From positions 449,342 through 487,538 of the forward strand of contig BFEA01000502.1 in assembly GCA_003427395.1 (NCBI GenBank): a stretch of DNA of 38,197 bases. Reading direction: 5' to 3'. The stretch is from Chara braunii. Taxonomy: Eukaryota; Streptophyta; Charophyceae; Charales; Characeae. The notes below the pieces were generated by a model. That model was not told where the DNA came from, did not search any database, and saw only the letters and a program-made list of their open reading frames with translations. A program made the position numbers and the translations under genes. Below are positions 20,549 to 29,349 of this stretch, in pieces (the stretch's first letter is position 1; each line of letters begins with the position of its first letter).

Positions 20549-21400
20549 GGACACTGTCGAAACAAGTTTTTTATTTTTTTTAAAATATTTTGGATGGACA
20601 AATCAAGGCCAGATTTATAAATCCTTCAATTTTAAGAGCTTTTGGTTAATTTTTCTGAGCGATGTCGGAGCAGAAACCCTACAAGGGTATCTACTCGGGT
20701 TTTTCAATGTCAGACGTCGTCCGACCTTTAAGTTAAATTGAGGGACTTGATGAGACTGACGTCTGTCAGAAATTTATTTGAACTAGCCTATAGTCGCGAG
20801 ACTATAATTTTTTTTTAACATTAGTCCAGACACATACGGCATCCGGAAATAATGGCAGTAGTCGACAGTTTTTGTCGAGGCCGCAGAGGCTCCCGAACAT
20901 GGAAATGGTAGAACTAGACCTATCCTGCCTAAAATAATCACGCATGGTTGTTAAGCCGCGTGATTCAGGACTAGAAAGATAAAAAATTGGTCGCGTCAGG
21001 GGTGAGAAGGGCTAACACGGCCAGAGTGTCGTGTCTTTTATAAAAGGACGAACCGTTAAGGGTCTGAGGGCAAACCTATGACTTAAGAGGGATTGCTTGG
21101 CCTACGAGACCAAACCCGGTTGACAGGATGGCAGGGCGATCTGCCTTTGGAGGGGATAGGCGGACTGTGTATGCCCAGGCCAGGGGAAGGCAGGACTGCG
21201 CCTGCCTAGGCCAGAGAATAGGTGGCCTACCAGGCCGCAATCCTTCAAATAAAAGGGCGGCGGGGATAACTTTCGTGATAGGAGCTAGCCTAGTAGGTAC
21301 CGCATTGAGCTTTCACCCATCAGATGCTGGGATCGAGCTCGACGATACGCTGCCTGGGCTAGCTCCTTTTTTGGAGCGGCCCATCGTGCAAGCATGAAGA
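20549..21400. other. Hairpin-rich non-coding stretch
   Basis: No convincing gene. From 21080 onward short GC hairpins are dense: TTGGCC-ACCAA, AGGCAGG-CCTGCCT (about 21188-21208), GGTGGCC-GGCC. The 90-residue plus-strand frame at 21128-21397 follows these palindromes and lacks domain features, so it is not called. Confidence 0.4.
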
Positions 21401-21407
21401 GCGGTCA

Positions 21408-21799
21408 TTTTCGGCCACGAGATCGTCAGATCTCACGACCGAAAACGGTCGTGCAGATACAGCATCACACCCGTGCGAAGAATGACACACATAAATAGAG
21501 AAATGACTTAGTTTTTTTTCGATTCCCCTATGGAAATCGAACTCAGGTCCGCTCATTAGAAGGGAAGGGGGAAGGTGCTAGCAAAATGTGGTAATAACTG
21601 TTGTAGCCGTTAGCTTATACCAACGACATCCTAAAAAAAAAAAAAAAAAAAAATTGAAACAGAGCAAAAACGAGGGAATAACCTCATAGGAAGAAAAAGC
21701 AGAAGAACAACCTTTTCAGGATGTGTGGGAGCATGTTTAGCTCCTTACTCACAAAACACGAATATTCGTGACCGCGAGATCTTGAATCTCGCGGCTCAC
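21408..21799. repeat. Two related long hairpins around a tRNA-like fragment
   Basis: Hairpin 1 (21408-21445): TTTTCGG pairs with CCGAAAA, and inside it CACGAGATC pairs with GATCTCACG-type sequence around GTCA. Hairpin 2 (21768-21799): CCGCGAGAT pairs with ATCTCGCGG, extended by GTGA/CTCAC. The shared core (CGAGATC...GATCTC / CGAGATCTTGAATCTCG) suggests one family with altered stems. Between them a minus-strand B-box-like AGTTCGATTTC lies at 21543-21533. Confidence 0.5.
21533..21640 (-). mobile_element. Possible tRNA-derived SINE fragment
   Basis: On the minus strand AGTTCGATTTC (21543-21533) fits the RNA polymerase III B box (GGTTCGANTCC) with small departures. A short A-run follows about 12 nt downstream. 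A possible A-box region lies near 21610 (TAAGCTAACGG) but is weak. No full cloverleaf can be drawn. Confidence 0.25.
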
Positions 21800-21832
21800 A
21801 ACACGTGTGGAGGAGAAATTGTGGAAATTGAG

Positions 21833-21834
<2 letters not shown>

Positions 21835-21894
<60 letters not shown>

Positions 21895-22396
21895 AAAAAA
21901 AAANNNNNNNNNNNNNNNNNNNNNNNNNNNNNNNNNNNNNNNNNNNNNNNNNNNNNNNNNNNNNNNNNNNNNNNNNNNNNNNNNNNNNNNNNNNNNNNNN
22001 NNNNNNNNNNNNNNNNNNNNNNNNNNNNNNNNNNNNNNNNNNNNNNNNNNNNNNNNNNNNNNNNNNNNNNNNNNNNNNNNNNNNNNNNNNNNNNNNNNNN
22101 NNNNNNNNNNNNNNNNNNNNNNNNNNNNNNNNNNNNNNNNNNNNNNNNNNNNNNNNNNNNNNNNNNNNNNNNNNNNNNNNNNNNNNNNNNNNNNNNNNNN
22201 NNNNNNNNNNNNNNNNNNNNNNNNNNNNNNNNNNNNNNNNNNNNNNNNNNNNNNNNNNNNNNNNNNNNNNNNNNNNNNNNNNNNNNNNNNNNNNNNNNNN
22301 NNNNNNNNNNNNNNNNNNNNNNNNNNNNNNNNNNNNNNNNNNNNNNNNNNNNNNNNNNNNNNNNNNNNNNNNNNNNNNNNNNNNNNNNNNNNNNNN
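21835..22396. other. (GA)n-poly(A) microsatellite ending in a 493-bp assembly gap
   Basis: About 55 bp of GA, then an A-run, then N from 21904 to 22396. The gap begins in a simple repeat, so its true length and content are unknown. Any reading frame spanning it is meaningless. Confidence 0.98.
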
Positions 22397-22603
22397 AATT
22401 TTGTTTTTAAATCAGTAGTTTGTGGTTTGCGCCACAATTTTTTTGGTGGCGTAAAACAATTTTGGCGCCCTTGATTTTTTTAATGTAGGTAGCCAGGCAC
22501 CTAGGCCATGCGCGTGAATTTTTTCAGACTTGTTTATTGGGCGAATGTTTTTGTAAAACTCATCAAAGTCGAGGTACGTTTTGCACCCCGCTCTGAGCCT
22601 GTC

Positions 22604-22665
22604 GGGATTTGAACTCGTGAATTTTCACACGTTGCTTCCCTACCTCTCCCAACTTGCAACTGCCC
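22604..22665 (-). mobile_element. tRNA-like fragment (pol III A/B-box pair)
   Basis: Minus strand GAGTTCAAATCCC (22616-22604) is a good B box or T-arm. TTGCAAGTTGG (22659-22649) about 32 nt upstream resembles an A box. A full acceptor stem and anticodon arm are not evident, so a decayed tRNA gene or tRNA-derived SINE is more likely than a working tRNA. Confidence 0.35.
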
Positions 22666-23041
22666 TCCCCGTTTTCAAGGGAGGGCAGAGTAAAAGGCGG
22701 GAGGGTTGTTGGTTTCAACAACATGAACCTGGCCAAGGTAAGGGCCAGACGCATTATAGTTGAAATTAGTTTTATTTTTATTTTTCTTTTGTTTACTTTC
22801 TTTGTTTTTTTGTGTGCATTCTCGTAAAGGCTAAGTAGAACCTTTTCCGCGATGTATCTGCCCTAGAAAAATGATCAAGGTGCATCAAACTAAAAGGCGT
22901 TGTATCTTTTCAACCCCTTATCAGAAAAATAAAAGAAAAGTAGATTTGGAAATGGCAAAAACTCAGCTCTCTCGTGAAATTCCGAGATAGCTGAGATAAA
23001 AAAATAAAAATAAAAATGAGGCAGTTGAGGGAACTGCCCCC

Positions 23042-23146
23042 ACTAAGGTTGTGGTTGTCGTGAGGCCACAATTAGCCTTTGATCTTGGACAGATCAAGGG
23101 CTCACTAAGGTTGTGGTTGTCGACGCGAATACCCTTACAAGGGTAT
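23042..23146. repeat. 62-bp duplication plus hairpin
   Basis: ACTAAGGTTGTGGTTGTCG occurs at 23042 and 23104. Between the copies is TTGATCT-TGGAC-AGATCAA, and after copy 2 ATACCCTT-AC-AAGGGTAT (23129-23146). ACAAGGGTATC also appears at about 20681. Confidence 0.75.
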
Positions 23147-23149
23147 CCG

Positions 23150-25420
23150 CCCTGTTTTATGCAAATGGCAGAAAAATGGTTTGGCTTAAAGTTAGGTATA
23201 CCGCGCTAGGCGTGGCTGTGTTTGTGATTACGTTGGCTGGATGGCTGACTAGAGTAAAGAGTGCGTGGACGCGCAGGTTTAAGGCGCGCGTGATTCGTCC
23301 CTTGATGTTGATTACGAAACCGGTGTGAACGCCGGTCTGTTTAATTTTATTCTTATCTTTAAGTTTTTATTTTTTGTTACTCTTGATTAAACTAGGATGT
23401 AAGGGATATCTTCTTTTGATTGGTACGTTGACCGAGGCGAGGGCGCGTGCGAGGACGGCGGCGACGGCAGCGACAGTGTGACTGTGGTAGGTCTCGGCAC
23501 GAGGAGGGGCGCGAGCGACGGCCGTGGTACAACTTTGGTAAGTCGGCGCAAACGCTGGGCTGTCGCGCGCACAGTTGTAGGCGGAGATGAGGCTCAGGCC
23601 AATTCCCCTGGCCTGGGCTCAGCGCCGCACCGCCTTGTATGGCACTCCGCGTGTATTGGTCTCTGGCTTGGGCGTAACCCTATAGGTTACGGCAGTGGGT
23701 TGATGGTACGAAGGTTCGGGGATCGAGGCCATCAGGCGTCGGCGCAACGACTGCAGCGGAGCATTGTGGAAGGGACCGATGAGGTTGAGGGCCGCCAGGG
23801 TTATCCCCCTCGGTTTTGTTTGCGGGCGCGGCGGCGGGACCGGCCTGCGGGGCTGGTGAGAGGCCAGCAGCCCCGTTGTTCCCCAACCCTGCTGCTTCTT
23901 TATTTTATTTCCCCTATCTGTTTTATTTGTCACGTCCCGAGGATGCGAGACTACTGGTAGGCCCAGCGGCCTGCTTTCCGGTTGTGGTCCTTCTTAGTTT
24001 TTGGGTTTATTTCAGTTTATGGATGTTTGTTTTTCTCCCCTTAAATTGGAGTCCGGGGGCTGATGCGGGGCCGATTGCTGGCCCTACGGACAGGCGCGGT
24101 GGGTACATCCCGGAGCTGTTGAAATGCAGACCGGGTTCGGGCCCGGATGACGGGACCGCGATATTGTCGGGCTCACATAGGGACTTTTGCTTGGTTTGGT
24201 CGCTGGCTGCTACGGCCGGGAACTGCATCAGGCCTGTCCCACTAAGGTCGCATTAGGCAGGTAGCAAGCCACGACTGTCCCTGTGGGAGCGGGCTGTCCA
24301 AACTCTAGGCGAAGGCGGCCTGACTATGGCAAAGGGGGCGGATGTTCGGAGGTGCCCAGGGCCGCTCGAGCACCGAAAGGCCACGAGGCGCTGCCCCAGG
24401 ACTAACCGGCATCGGGTGAAAAGTATAAGTCTGCGAGAGTCCGACAGCCGCCCGTTGTGTTTTTCTTTTGTCGGACCACGCAGTAGGAAGGGAGGGTCGG
24501 GGAGATATCATATTGGGCCGTAAGGTGTCGGGGAGCGGGGTGTGAAGGCCGCAAAGTGAGGAGAGTGAATCGGGACGGGGTCGGTGCCGGGTGCATGCGC
24601 AGCAGGGAGGAGCAGGGCGCCAGGGAGCGAAGGTGCGGGGAGGCCAGTGAGCCCGGCACGCTGTCGAGGTCAGGTGCTTCCAAAGTTGGGGATGGCGGAG
24701 GTTGGCAGAGCGCAGCCAGCGAGGTGAGTCCGGACGGCTTGCCGCGCCAGGTGCAGGCGGAGCAAGCAGGCCAGGCGCAACAAGGCAGCACAGTGGGGGC
24801 ACCGGGATAGCACAACGACGGGCAAGGCGGAGCTGGCAGAGCTGTTGGAGATGGCGAAGAAGCAACCGGGGGCGCAGCGAGAGGGTGGGAGCGCCTTCCA
24901 TACCCCGTGCTTCTTGACAGGGAAGAGAGCTTATATGGGGGTTTTGATAAGAAGCGAACCTGTTAGGAGCTTTAGATTAGTGAAAAGGTTAGTATAGGGA
25001 GGTGTCAGTGAGAAAACCGGTGCGCGGAGCAGTCGGGAAGAAGGGAGAAAAAGGTAAATGAATGTAGATGCGAAATCGGGTCGGGTACATCCGACTGTCG
25101 AAGAAGGCTGAAGATGGCAGAAAGATAGGCCGGGCGCAGCAGAGGAGTGGAAGCGCAGTCCGCAGTTGAAGTGTTATCGGATTAAGGGGAGCCCGATGCT
25201 GTTATCACTGTTGCACACGGGCTTCATACTGAGGTTGTGCCGTTCCTGCGAAGTGCTGAGTTCGTTATCACTGTGGCACCACGGGCTCGCTGCATTACCG
25301 CCCATACGCACTGTTGCGTGAGTGGTGAACCGTCCGAACCTTGCTGCTCTTCGGATAGGGCGTAGAAAGTAGGCTGTACCCGAGCGCGGATCTTCCAGGC
25401 TGTGCTATTACCGCTCAGGT
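23150..25420. other. GC-rich block, mostly unassigned
   Basis: This is the most GC-rich part of the window (GACGGCGGCGACGGCAGCGA type runs at 23450). Several long reading frames exist on both strands, including a 198-residue minus-strand frame at 24901-24305. They overlap each other, are Pro/Arg/Ala-biased, and none shows a recognisable motif. GTTATCACTGTKGCAC with CACGGGCTY is duplicated at 25201 and 25264. Palindromes such as AAACCGG-CCGGT are frequent. A real gene may be hidden, but sequence alone does not show it. Confidence 0.4.
24728..24997 (+). CDS. Hypothetical coding segment, 89 codons
   Basis: Open between the TGA at 24725-24727 and TAG at 24995-24997. The second half reads plausibly as protein: GKAELAELLEMAKKQPGAQR, then SAFHTPCFLTGKRAYMGVLI, then RSFRLVKRLV. 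No ATG begins the frame, and an AG|GTGAGT donor-like site sits at its 5' edge (24722-24729). No domain is recognised; it may be part of a decayed element. Confidence 0.25.
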   Translation, partial: VRTACRARCRRSKQARRNKAAQWGHRDSTTTGKAELAELLEMAKKQPGAQREGGSAFHTPCFLTGKRAYMGVLIRSEPVRSFRLVKRLV

Positions 25421-25422
25421 GA

Positions 25423-25551
25423 AGGTGGGGCGCTACCTGTTACTTTGACGAAATTGTGATCCTCTACTGCAACAAGTGCGGTTCGGAGTACAAGGTGAAC
25501 TGTTGTTCCTGCAGACAGCAAGACGCAACTTGGGGAGATTGGTGTTTTTGA
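25423..25551 (+). CDS. Short Cys-rich reading frame, zinc-ribbon-like
   Basis: Forty-two codons between in-frame stops encode YFDEIVILYCNKCGSEYKVN then CCSCRQQDATWGDWCF. The C-x2-C and C-C-x-C spacing could bind zinc. The frame has no ATG and is too short to judge. It could be an exon or chance. The overlapping minus-strand 95-residue frame is less protein-like. Confidence 0.2.
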   Translation, partial: RWGATCYFDEIVILYCNKCGSEYKVNCCSCRQQDATWGDWCF

Positions 25552-26358
25552 GCTGCACAACTATGTTAACTTGAGCATTGAACAAACTTCGGTTCAAAGG
25601 AAAGAGGGCATTGTTGTCATGGACCAAGCGGTCATCAGAGAGGTAGCATAAGGAAGGTGGTTGGACTGCAGAAGAAGTTGCTGCCACAGCCTGAAGAAGG
25701 GTGGCAAAAAAAGGGGTCAATGCTGTGACTTACAGGTCCGTCAGAAAGGGTTGATTGCGACAATTTGGAAGGTCGACTGGGAGTTAGATTCAACAGTTTG
25801 ACTTCAGAGTTTGGTCGAGCTGTTGTGGCCTGACGACCATTGCGGGGCCCTCAGGCGACTGAAGATAATAAGACCCTCTCCTGCGAGTCTGAGTGCACCC
25901 CTCTTCTATTTGAGAGTCTCAAAACTATCTCTACCTGCCTTTTCTTACTCTAACTCTGGTCTATTGGTTATGAGAGGAGGGCGGCAGGCGCGATTGCAAC
26001 CCGTAGGACCGCAGCAAGACTCTGTGGGAAGTCTTCCCACCGATTGCGGGAGCTCTGCCGAAACTCGGGAGGAGTTCTGGAGGCAGGGAACTCAGAGGTA
26101 ACCATTGCTTCCTTTATAAACCCAGTCTAAACCCTATCTCTCTCTTTTCTCTCTCTCTTTGGCTGACTTCATTGTATGTCACCCTTACTTTGACTTTGAG
26201 TTGGCTTTCTAGACACAAATCAGACTAACTAAAGGAATGTTTGTATAATGGCAGTTTCAGTTTCTTGTTTGTCTGAAAGCAGATTGTCACAAAGGGATGC
26301 ATCAGGGGGAAGGTTGGGAGGAAGGCGGTTTTGCTTGCGATTGAATGGGTCTTATAGG

Positions 26359-26391
26359 GTCAGGCATTGTTTCTAAGATGAATGGCTTGAC
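26359..26391. repeat. Hairpin array copy 1
   Basis: GTCAGG-apex-G-CTTGAC. All six outer pairs form, one as a G-T wobble. Apex unaltered. Confidence 0.85.
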
Positions 26392-26418
26392 TGCTGTGTT
26401 TTGTTCTGTTTTCCGAAG

Positions 26419-26453
26419 AACCAAGCATTGTTTCTAAGATGAATGGCTTGGTT
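26419..26453. repeat. Hairpin array copy 2
   Basis: AACCAAG-apex-G-CTTGGTT. Seven outer pairs, all Watson-Crick, sharing few stem bases with copy 1. Apex unaltered. Confidence 0.9.
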
Positions 26454-26472
26454 GCTGTGTTTCCTTAATTGT

Positions 26473-26505
26473 GTCAGGCATTGTTTCTAAGATGAATGGC
26501 CTGAC
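26473..26505. repeat. Hairpin array copy 3
   Basis: GTCAGG-apex-G-CCTGAC. Six Watson-Crick pairs; the T of copy 1 that makes the wobble is C here. Apex unaltered. Confidence 0.9.
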
Positions 26506-26545
26506 TACTTATTTCTGAGGGGGTACTGATTGCTTGACTTTTGAG

Positions 26546-26580
26546 GGTCAGACATTGTTTCTAAGTTGAATGGTCTAACC
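26546..26580. repeat. Hairpin array copy 4
   Basis: GGTCAGA-apex-G-TCTAACC. Six of seven outer pairs form, with one C-A mismatch. Apex has AAGTTG in place of AAGATG. Confidence 0.8.
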
Positions 26581-26613
26581 GCTGTTTTACTTGGGTGGTT
26601 TCTGAACAGTCTT

Positions 26614-26626
26614 TGGGTCAGACCCA
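26614..26626. repeat. Hairpin-like palindrome lacking the apex
   Basis: TGGGTC-A-GACCCA lies between copies 4 and 5. It could be a unit that lost the 20-nt apex, an unoccupied palindromic site, or chance. Confidence 0.4.
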
Positions 26627-26655
26627 GGGTACTCTGTTTTTTTTATGCTGAAAAA

Positions 26656-26700
26656 GGGAGAGTTGAGCATTGTTTCTAAGGTGAATGACTCATCTCTCCT
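26656..26700. repeat. Hairpin array copy 5
   Basis: GGGAGAGTTGAG-apex-A-CTCATCTCTCCT. The longest stem, eleven outer pairs with one T-T mismatch and a terminal G-T. Apex has AAGGTG. Confidence 0.85.
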
Positions 26701-26737
26701 TGATTGTTTTTATTCTGAGGGAGGATTCAGAGCCAAA

Positions 26738-26774
26738 GGACTAGACATTGTTTCTAAGATGAATGGTCTAAGTC
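26738..26774. repeat. Hairpin array copy 6
   Basis: GGACTAGA-apex-G-TCTAAGTCT. Eight pairs if one A on the 3' side is bulged. Apex unaltered. Confidence 0.75.
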
Positions 26775-26852
26775 TGAGGCCTCAGGACTATAATGAGAAC
26801 AAAGGAATAAGATTTTCTATAATGTAGTGTATATATGTACTTATATACAAAC

Positions 26853-26901
26853 AAGGCTAGTCAGACATTGTTTATAAGATGAATGACCTGACTATAGCCT
26901 T
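26853..26901. repeat. Hairpin array copy 7
   Basis: AAGGCTAGTCAGA-apex-A-CCTGACTATAGCCTT. Twelve outer pairs, allowing one A-C mismatch next to the apex and a TA bulge. Apex has TTTATAAG. Confidence 0.85.
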
Positions 26902-26954
26902 ATCACAAGCGAAGAGAGTATAATCAAGAGTTATAACTAAAGGTAACTTGGGCA

Positions 26955-26989
26955 GGCTGGGCATTGTTTCTAAGATGAATGACCCAACC
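26955..26989. repeat. Hairpin array copy 8
   Basis: GGCTGGG-apex-A-CCCAACC. Six of seven outer pairs, one C-A mismatch. Apex unaltered. Confidence 0.85.
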
Positions 26990-27059
26990 CTATGCTTTCT
27001 TCTTGAAGACTAAGGTGCAGAAAGGTATATATAACTTGACTATTTAAACAGTTTAGGAC

Positions 27060-27094
27060 GACTAAGCATCGTTTCTAAGATGAATGACTTGGTC
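27060..27094. repeat. Hairpin array copy 9
   Basis: GACTAAG-apex-A-CTTGGTC. Seven pairs including a T-G wobble. Apex starts CATC instead of CATT. Confidence 0.85.
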
Positions 27095-27153
27095 AGGTGC
27101 CCTAATGAAGAGAAAAGTAGTTGTGCAGCCTGTTCGTGCATAATTAAGGCAGA

Positions 27154-27188
27154 GGGCTGACATTGTTTCTAAGATGAATGAGCAATCC
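27154..27188. repeat. Hairpin array copy 10 (weak stem)
   Basis: GGGCTGA-apex-A-GCAATCC. About five of seven outer pairs counting a wobble. Apex unaltered. A further, badly decayed apex (TATTGTTTGCTAAATTGA) may follow at about 27245. Confidence 0.65.
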
Positions 27189-27384
27189 CAATGCCCTATG
27201 TAAGCCGGGAGTAAAGGGTTAAATAATTGAAAGACTATGAACTATTGTTTGCTAAATTGACTCGGGGTGGCGAGAGTACTTACCTTTGTGGTTTGACATG
27301 CATATGTCTGAGTGAGCTTACTACTTGGTCTGAGTTTTAGTTGACAGGTAGTTGCTTTAGAGGTTCGTCACTTGCTAGAGCGAT

Positions 27385-27800
27385 AGGAGTTAGCTCAATT
27401 TCTGCATTTTCTAGGCTAAGTTTTTTTACTTAGATCAGTTCTCGCATTTTTTTAGATCTTTTGTTATACTTGGCTTTGTATAAATTTTGGTAAGCTACTT
27501 TCCCTACGGGAAGCGCTGCCGAAATTTCTGCAAATCCAAAGAGTTAGTTAAATTTCTGACTTGTCAAAGTTCAACTTGTCTAAAATTTATATATGACTTA
27601 GTAAAAAATTTGGAAAGTCTCCTTTTCTAAAAGGAGTGCTGCCCAAATTTTTGCTAATTCAGGGAGTTAGACAAAATTGGACTTTGGAAAGTCAAAGACC
27701 GTTTCTGGTTTCATATTCAGGCTTATATAAATTCTGAAAAGACACTTTTCCTACGGGATGTACCATATGATGATTTGAATTCTTTTATTTATCATTTCAG
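27385..27800. repeat. About 124-bp diverged tandem repeats, each forming a long hairpin
   Basis: Markers GGAGTTAG/GAGTTAG (27385, 27541, 27665) and AATTTTGG/AATTTGG/AATTCTG (27483, 27606, 27730) recur at 123-154 bp. In unit 1, AAATTTTGG..AGC..CTTTCCC-TAC-GGGAAG.GCTGCCGAAATTT folds as a nested stem. In unit 2 the outer AAAAATTTGG/CCAAATTTTT encloses CTCCTTTT-CT-AAAAGGAG. Unit 3 (ACACTTTTCCTACGGGATGT) pairs only partly. The inner helix sequence differs between units 1 and 2 but stays paired, while AGY and GCTGCC are kept. Confidence 0.7.
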
Positions 27801-28340
27801 ATTGGATATGTATTCCTTTCGACTACGATCGACTCTTTTTTATATAACTATGTGTGATTGTTATAGCTTTCTTTTGACTAATGTTAAAAGGGACTAGGAT
27901 CGAGTTGGGGGTTTCACGTTTGGTTGAGACAGTCCTAGTCGACTGACGTATGTTTCGTACTTAGGATATCAACGCCCTAAGGAACGGACGACGTCCGGAT
28001 TCAATAGGCGTTTTAATTGTGCGTACCTATACTACAACGAGTGAGCGAACTCCCTCGGCTAACCCACCTCTGCAATTGCATGTAAAAACTTTCGCACGTG
28101 GGTAAGTAGCTCGGTACGGATACACCCTTAAGGGTGGTGACAGCCCCTTAGGGAAGCAAGTTGTGCCCTGCGGGAACCTATCCTGTCGTAGGGGACCGCG
28201 GGAAGTACAAATGATGCATCCAGCTAGAGCAGCGAAGGGACGACGCAACACCGTCCGTCTCTGCGGTTCACAGTGTTAATTATGCGTTGTTTCTGAGTTT
28301 TCTCTTGATTTTAGTTTTGTTTAAACTTCTGCGTGACATG

Positions 28341-28394
28341 GTCGGGAGGGCTCCCGCCTCTTCACGAGAAAAGGCGGGTGCCGATGCGCCCGAC
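28341..28394. repeat. Nested GC-rich hairpin
   Basis: Outer GTCGGG (28341-28346) pairs with CCCGAC (28389-28394). Inner CCCGCCT (28353-28359) pairs with AGGCGGG (28372-28378). It closes the hairpin-rich zone that starts at 26.36 kb. A perfect CACCCTTAAGGGTG palindrome lies upstream at about 28122-28135. Confidence 0.55.
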
Positions 28395-28727
28395 AACGTG
28401 AAATATCGAAGAAGTCGGGATACGTTTTTCATTCGGCCATAACTGGTCGAGCAACAAAAATAAAAAATGTAACGAATTGGCGCGATATTATTTTCGTTGT
28501 CTTAACTTTTTTTTTTTTTTTCTGATATTTTTTTTTATGGATAGACGATAACCTAATCTACAGGATCTTCAATTTTCAATTTTTTTTCGTTAATTCTTCC
28601 GAGTGTTAAAAATTGTCATGGGTGCTGCTTGAAAATTGCTGGACTAGACCTGCGTGTGCCTACCAGTTGATGTCCCCCCTCAATATTGGTTCGTATGGCC
28701 AGCATAGTCAAATTTAAGTTGTGAAGG

Positions 28728-28800
28728 GGAATGGTGGTTTAACGTAGTGGTTAAATCGAGTCAAAGGTTCGATGTAAATAAAAATCCTTAGAAGGGGAAA
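28728..28800 (+). mobile_element. tRNA-derived SINE-like element
   Basis: TAACGTAGTGG (28740-28750) resembles a pol III A box and GGTTCGATG (28766-28774) a B box, 15 nt apart. The leader GGGGAATGGTGGTTTAACG and trailing GTAAATAAAAAT suit a tRNA-derived SINE head. The spacing is shorter than in a tRNA, so it is a relic. Confidence 0.35.
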
Positions 28801-29349
28801 AACTTCACTCAGACTGCATGACAACGATGCTAACGAAAGAATGAAGGTCTTACTTACAGATGAGTTCTTCGAGAGGCACCTCAAGGGACATGTTTAGATG
28901 CAGCCTACTCAAGGACGACAGAGGCGCAGCAAGACCGCAACCATAGGAAGATGCAACCCACATTCAATCATAACCAGAGGAAAATATTCTTGATGGATAA
29001 GTTGAAAGTGACAACTTGAAAGGTGTGGGGAATAGGCGATTGAACAGGCATAAGGAAACAAAAGTGGATGAAAAGAAGATGCATGAATGAACAATAAACT
29101 GTTGGATGATTTAAAAGATAAAGTTAAACAAAAAGAAAATAATAGAGTCGGGTACCTGGTGGGAGGGGCCACATATATGAACCCCTGCCGAAGGAACTTA
29201 AGGGGGAACCATCCTATTGCGCAAGGATCTACAAATGAGGATAATCGAATAAGAAATTGACATATGCGCCAGATGAGCCTAGATGAAGGTGGAAGCAAGG
29301 TGGGAGGAGTGAGCCTCGATAACAATATATGTTTTGATAGTGGTTCGAC

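Larger units (their letters stand above)
26359..27188. repeat. Array of ten hairpins with conserved apex and covarying stems
   Basis: Ten copies of CATTGTTTCTAAGATGAATG (0-2 changes each) occur 53-120 bp apart. CATT pairs with AATG, giving a 12-nt loop. An extra purine follows AATG (G in copies 1-4 and 6; A in 5 and 7-10). Flanking six-base arms are then complementary: GTCAGG/CTTGAC, ACCAAG/CTTGGT, GTCAGG/CCTGAC, GTCAGA/TCTAAC, GTTGAG/CTCATC, ACTAGA/TCTA(A)GT, GTCAGA/CCTGAC, GCTGGG/CCCAAC, ACTAAG/CTTGGT. Copies 1-9 keep the 5' pattern RYYRRR. At each of the six stem positions both an A-T-type and a G-C-type pair occur, with G-T wobbles in copies 1 and 9. Copy 10 pairs poorly. Intervening sequence is diverged, with only traces of shared flanks (GCTGTGTTT; TGCCCTA). 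Strand of transcription is unknown. This is seen directly; function is not known. Confidence 0.9.

Noticed and set aside
21725-22474. Open frames of about 200-250 residues
   Set aside because: They are open only because they span the N gap and the GA microsatellite.
24305-24901. 198-residue Pro/Leu/Arg-rich minus-strand frame
   Set aside because: High GC removes stops; no domain, biased composition, and the opposite strand is equally open.
26645-26827. 60-residue frame through hairpins 5 and 6 (IVSKMN repeats)
   Set aside because: Only two of ten copies share an open frame, spacing is not a multiple of three across the array, and stem covariation explains conservation better.
26359-27188. 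CRISPR-like array
   Set aside because: Repeat cores are 20 nt with irregular 33-100 nt spacing, related spacers and variable complementary flanks; the context is eukaryotic and no cas gene is present.
28909-29325. 138-residue minus-strand frame
   Set aside because: No motif. It lies upstream of the plus-strand LINE fragment and is probably the antisense of its decayed 5' part.
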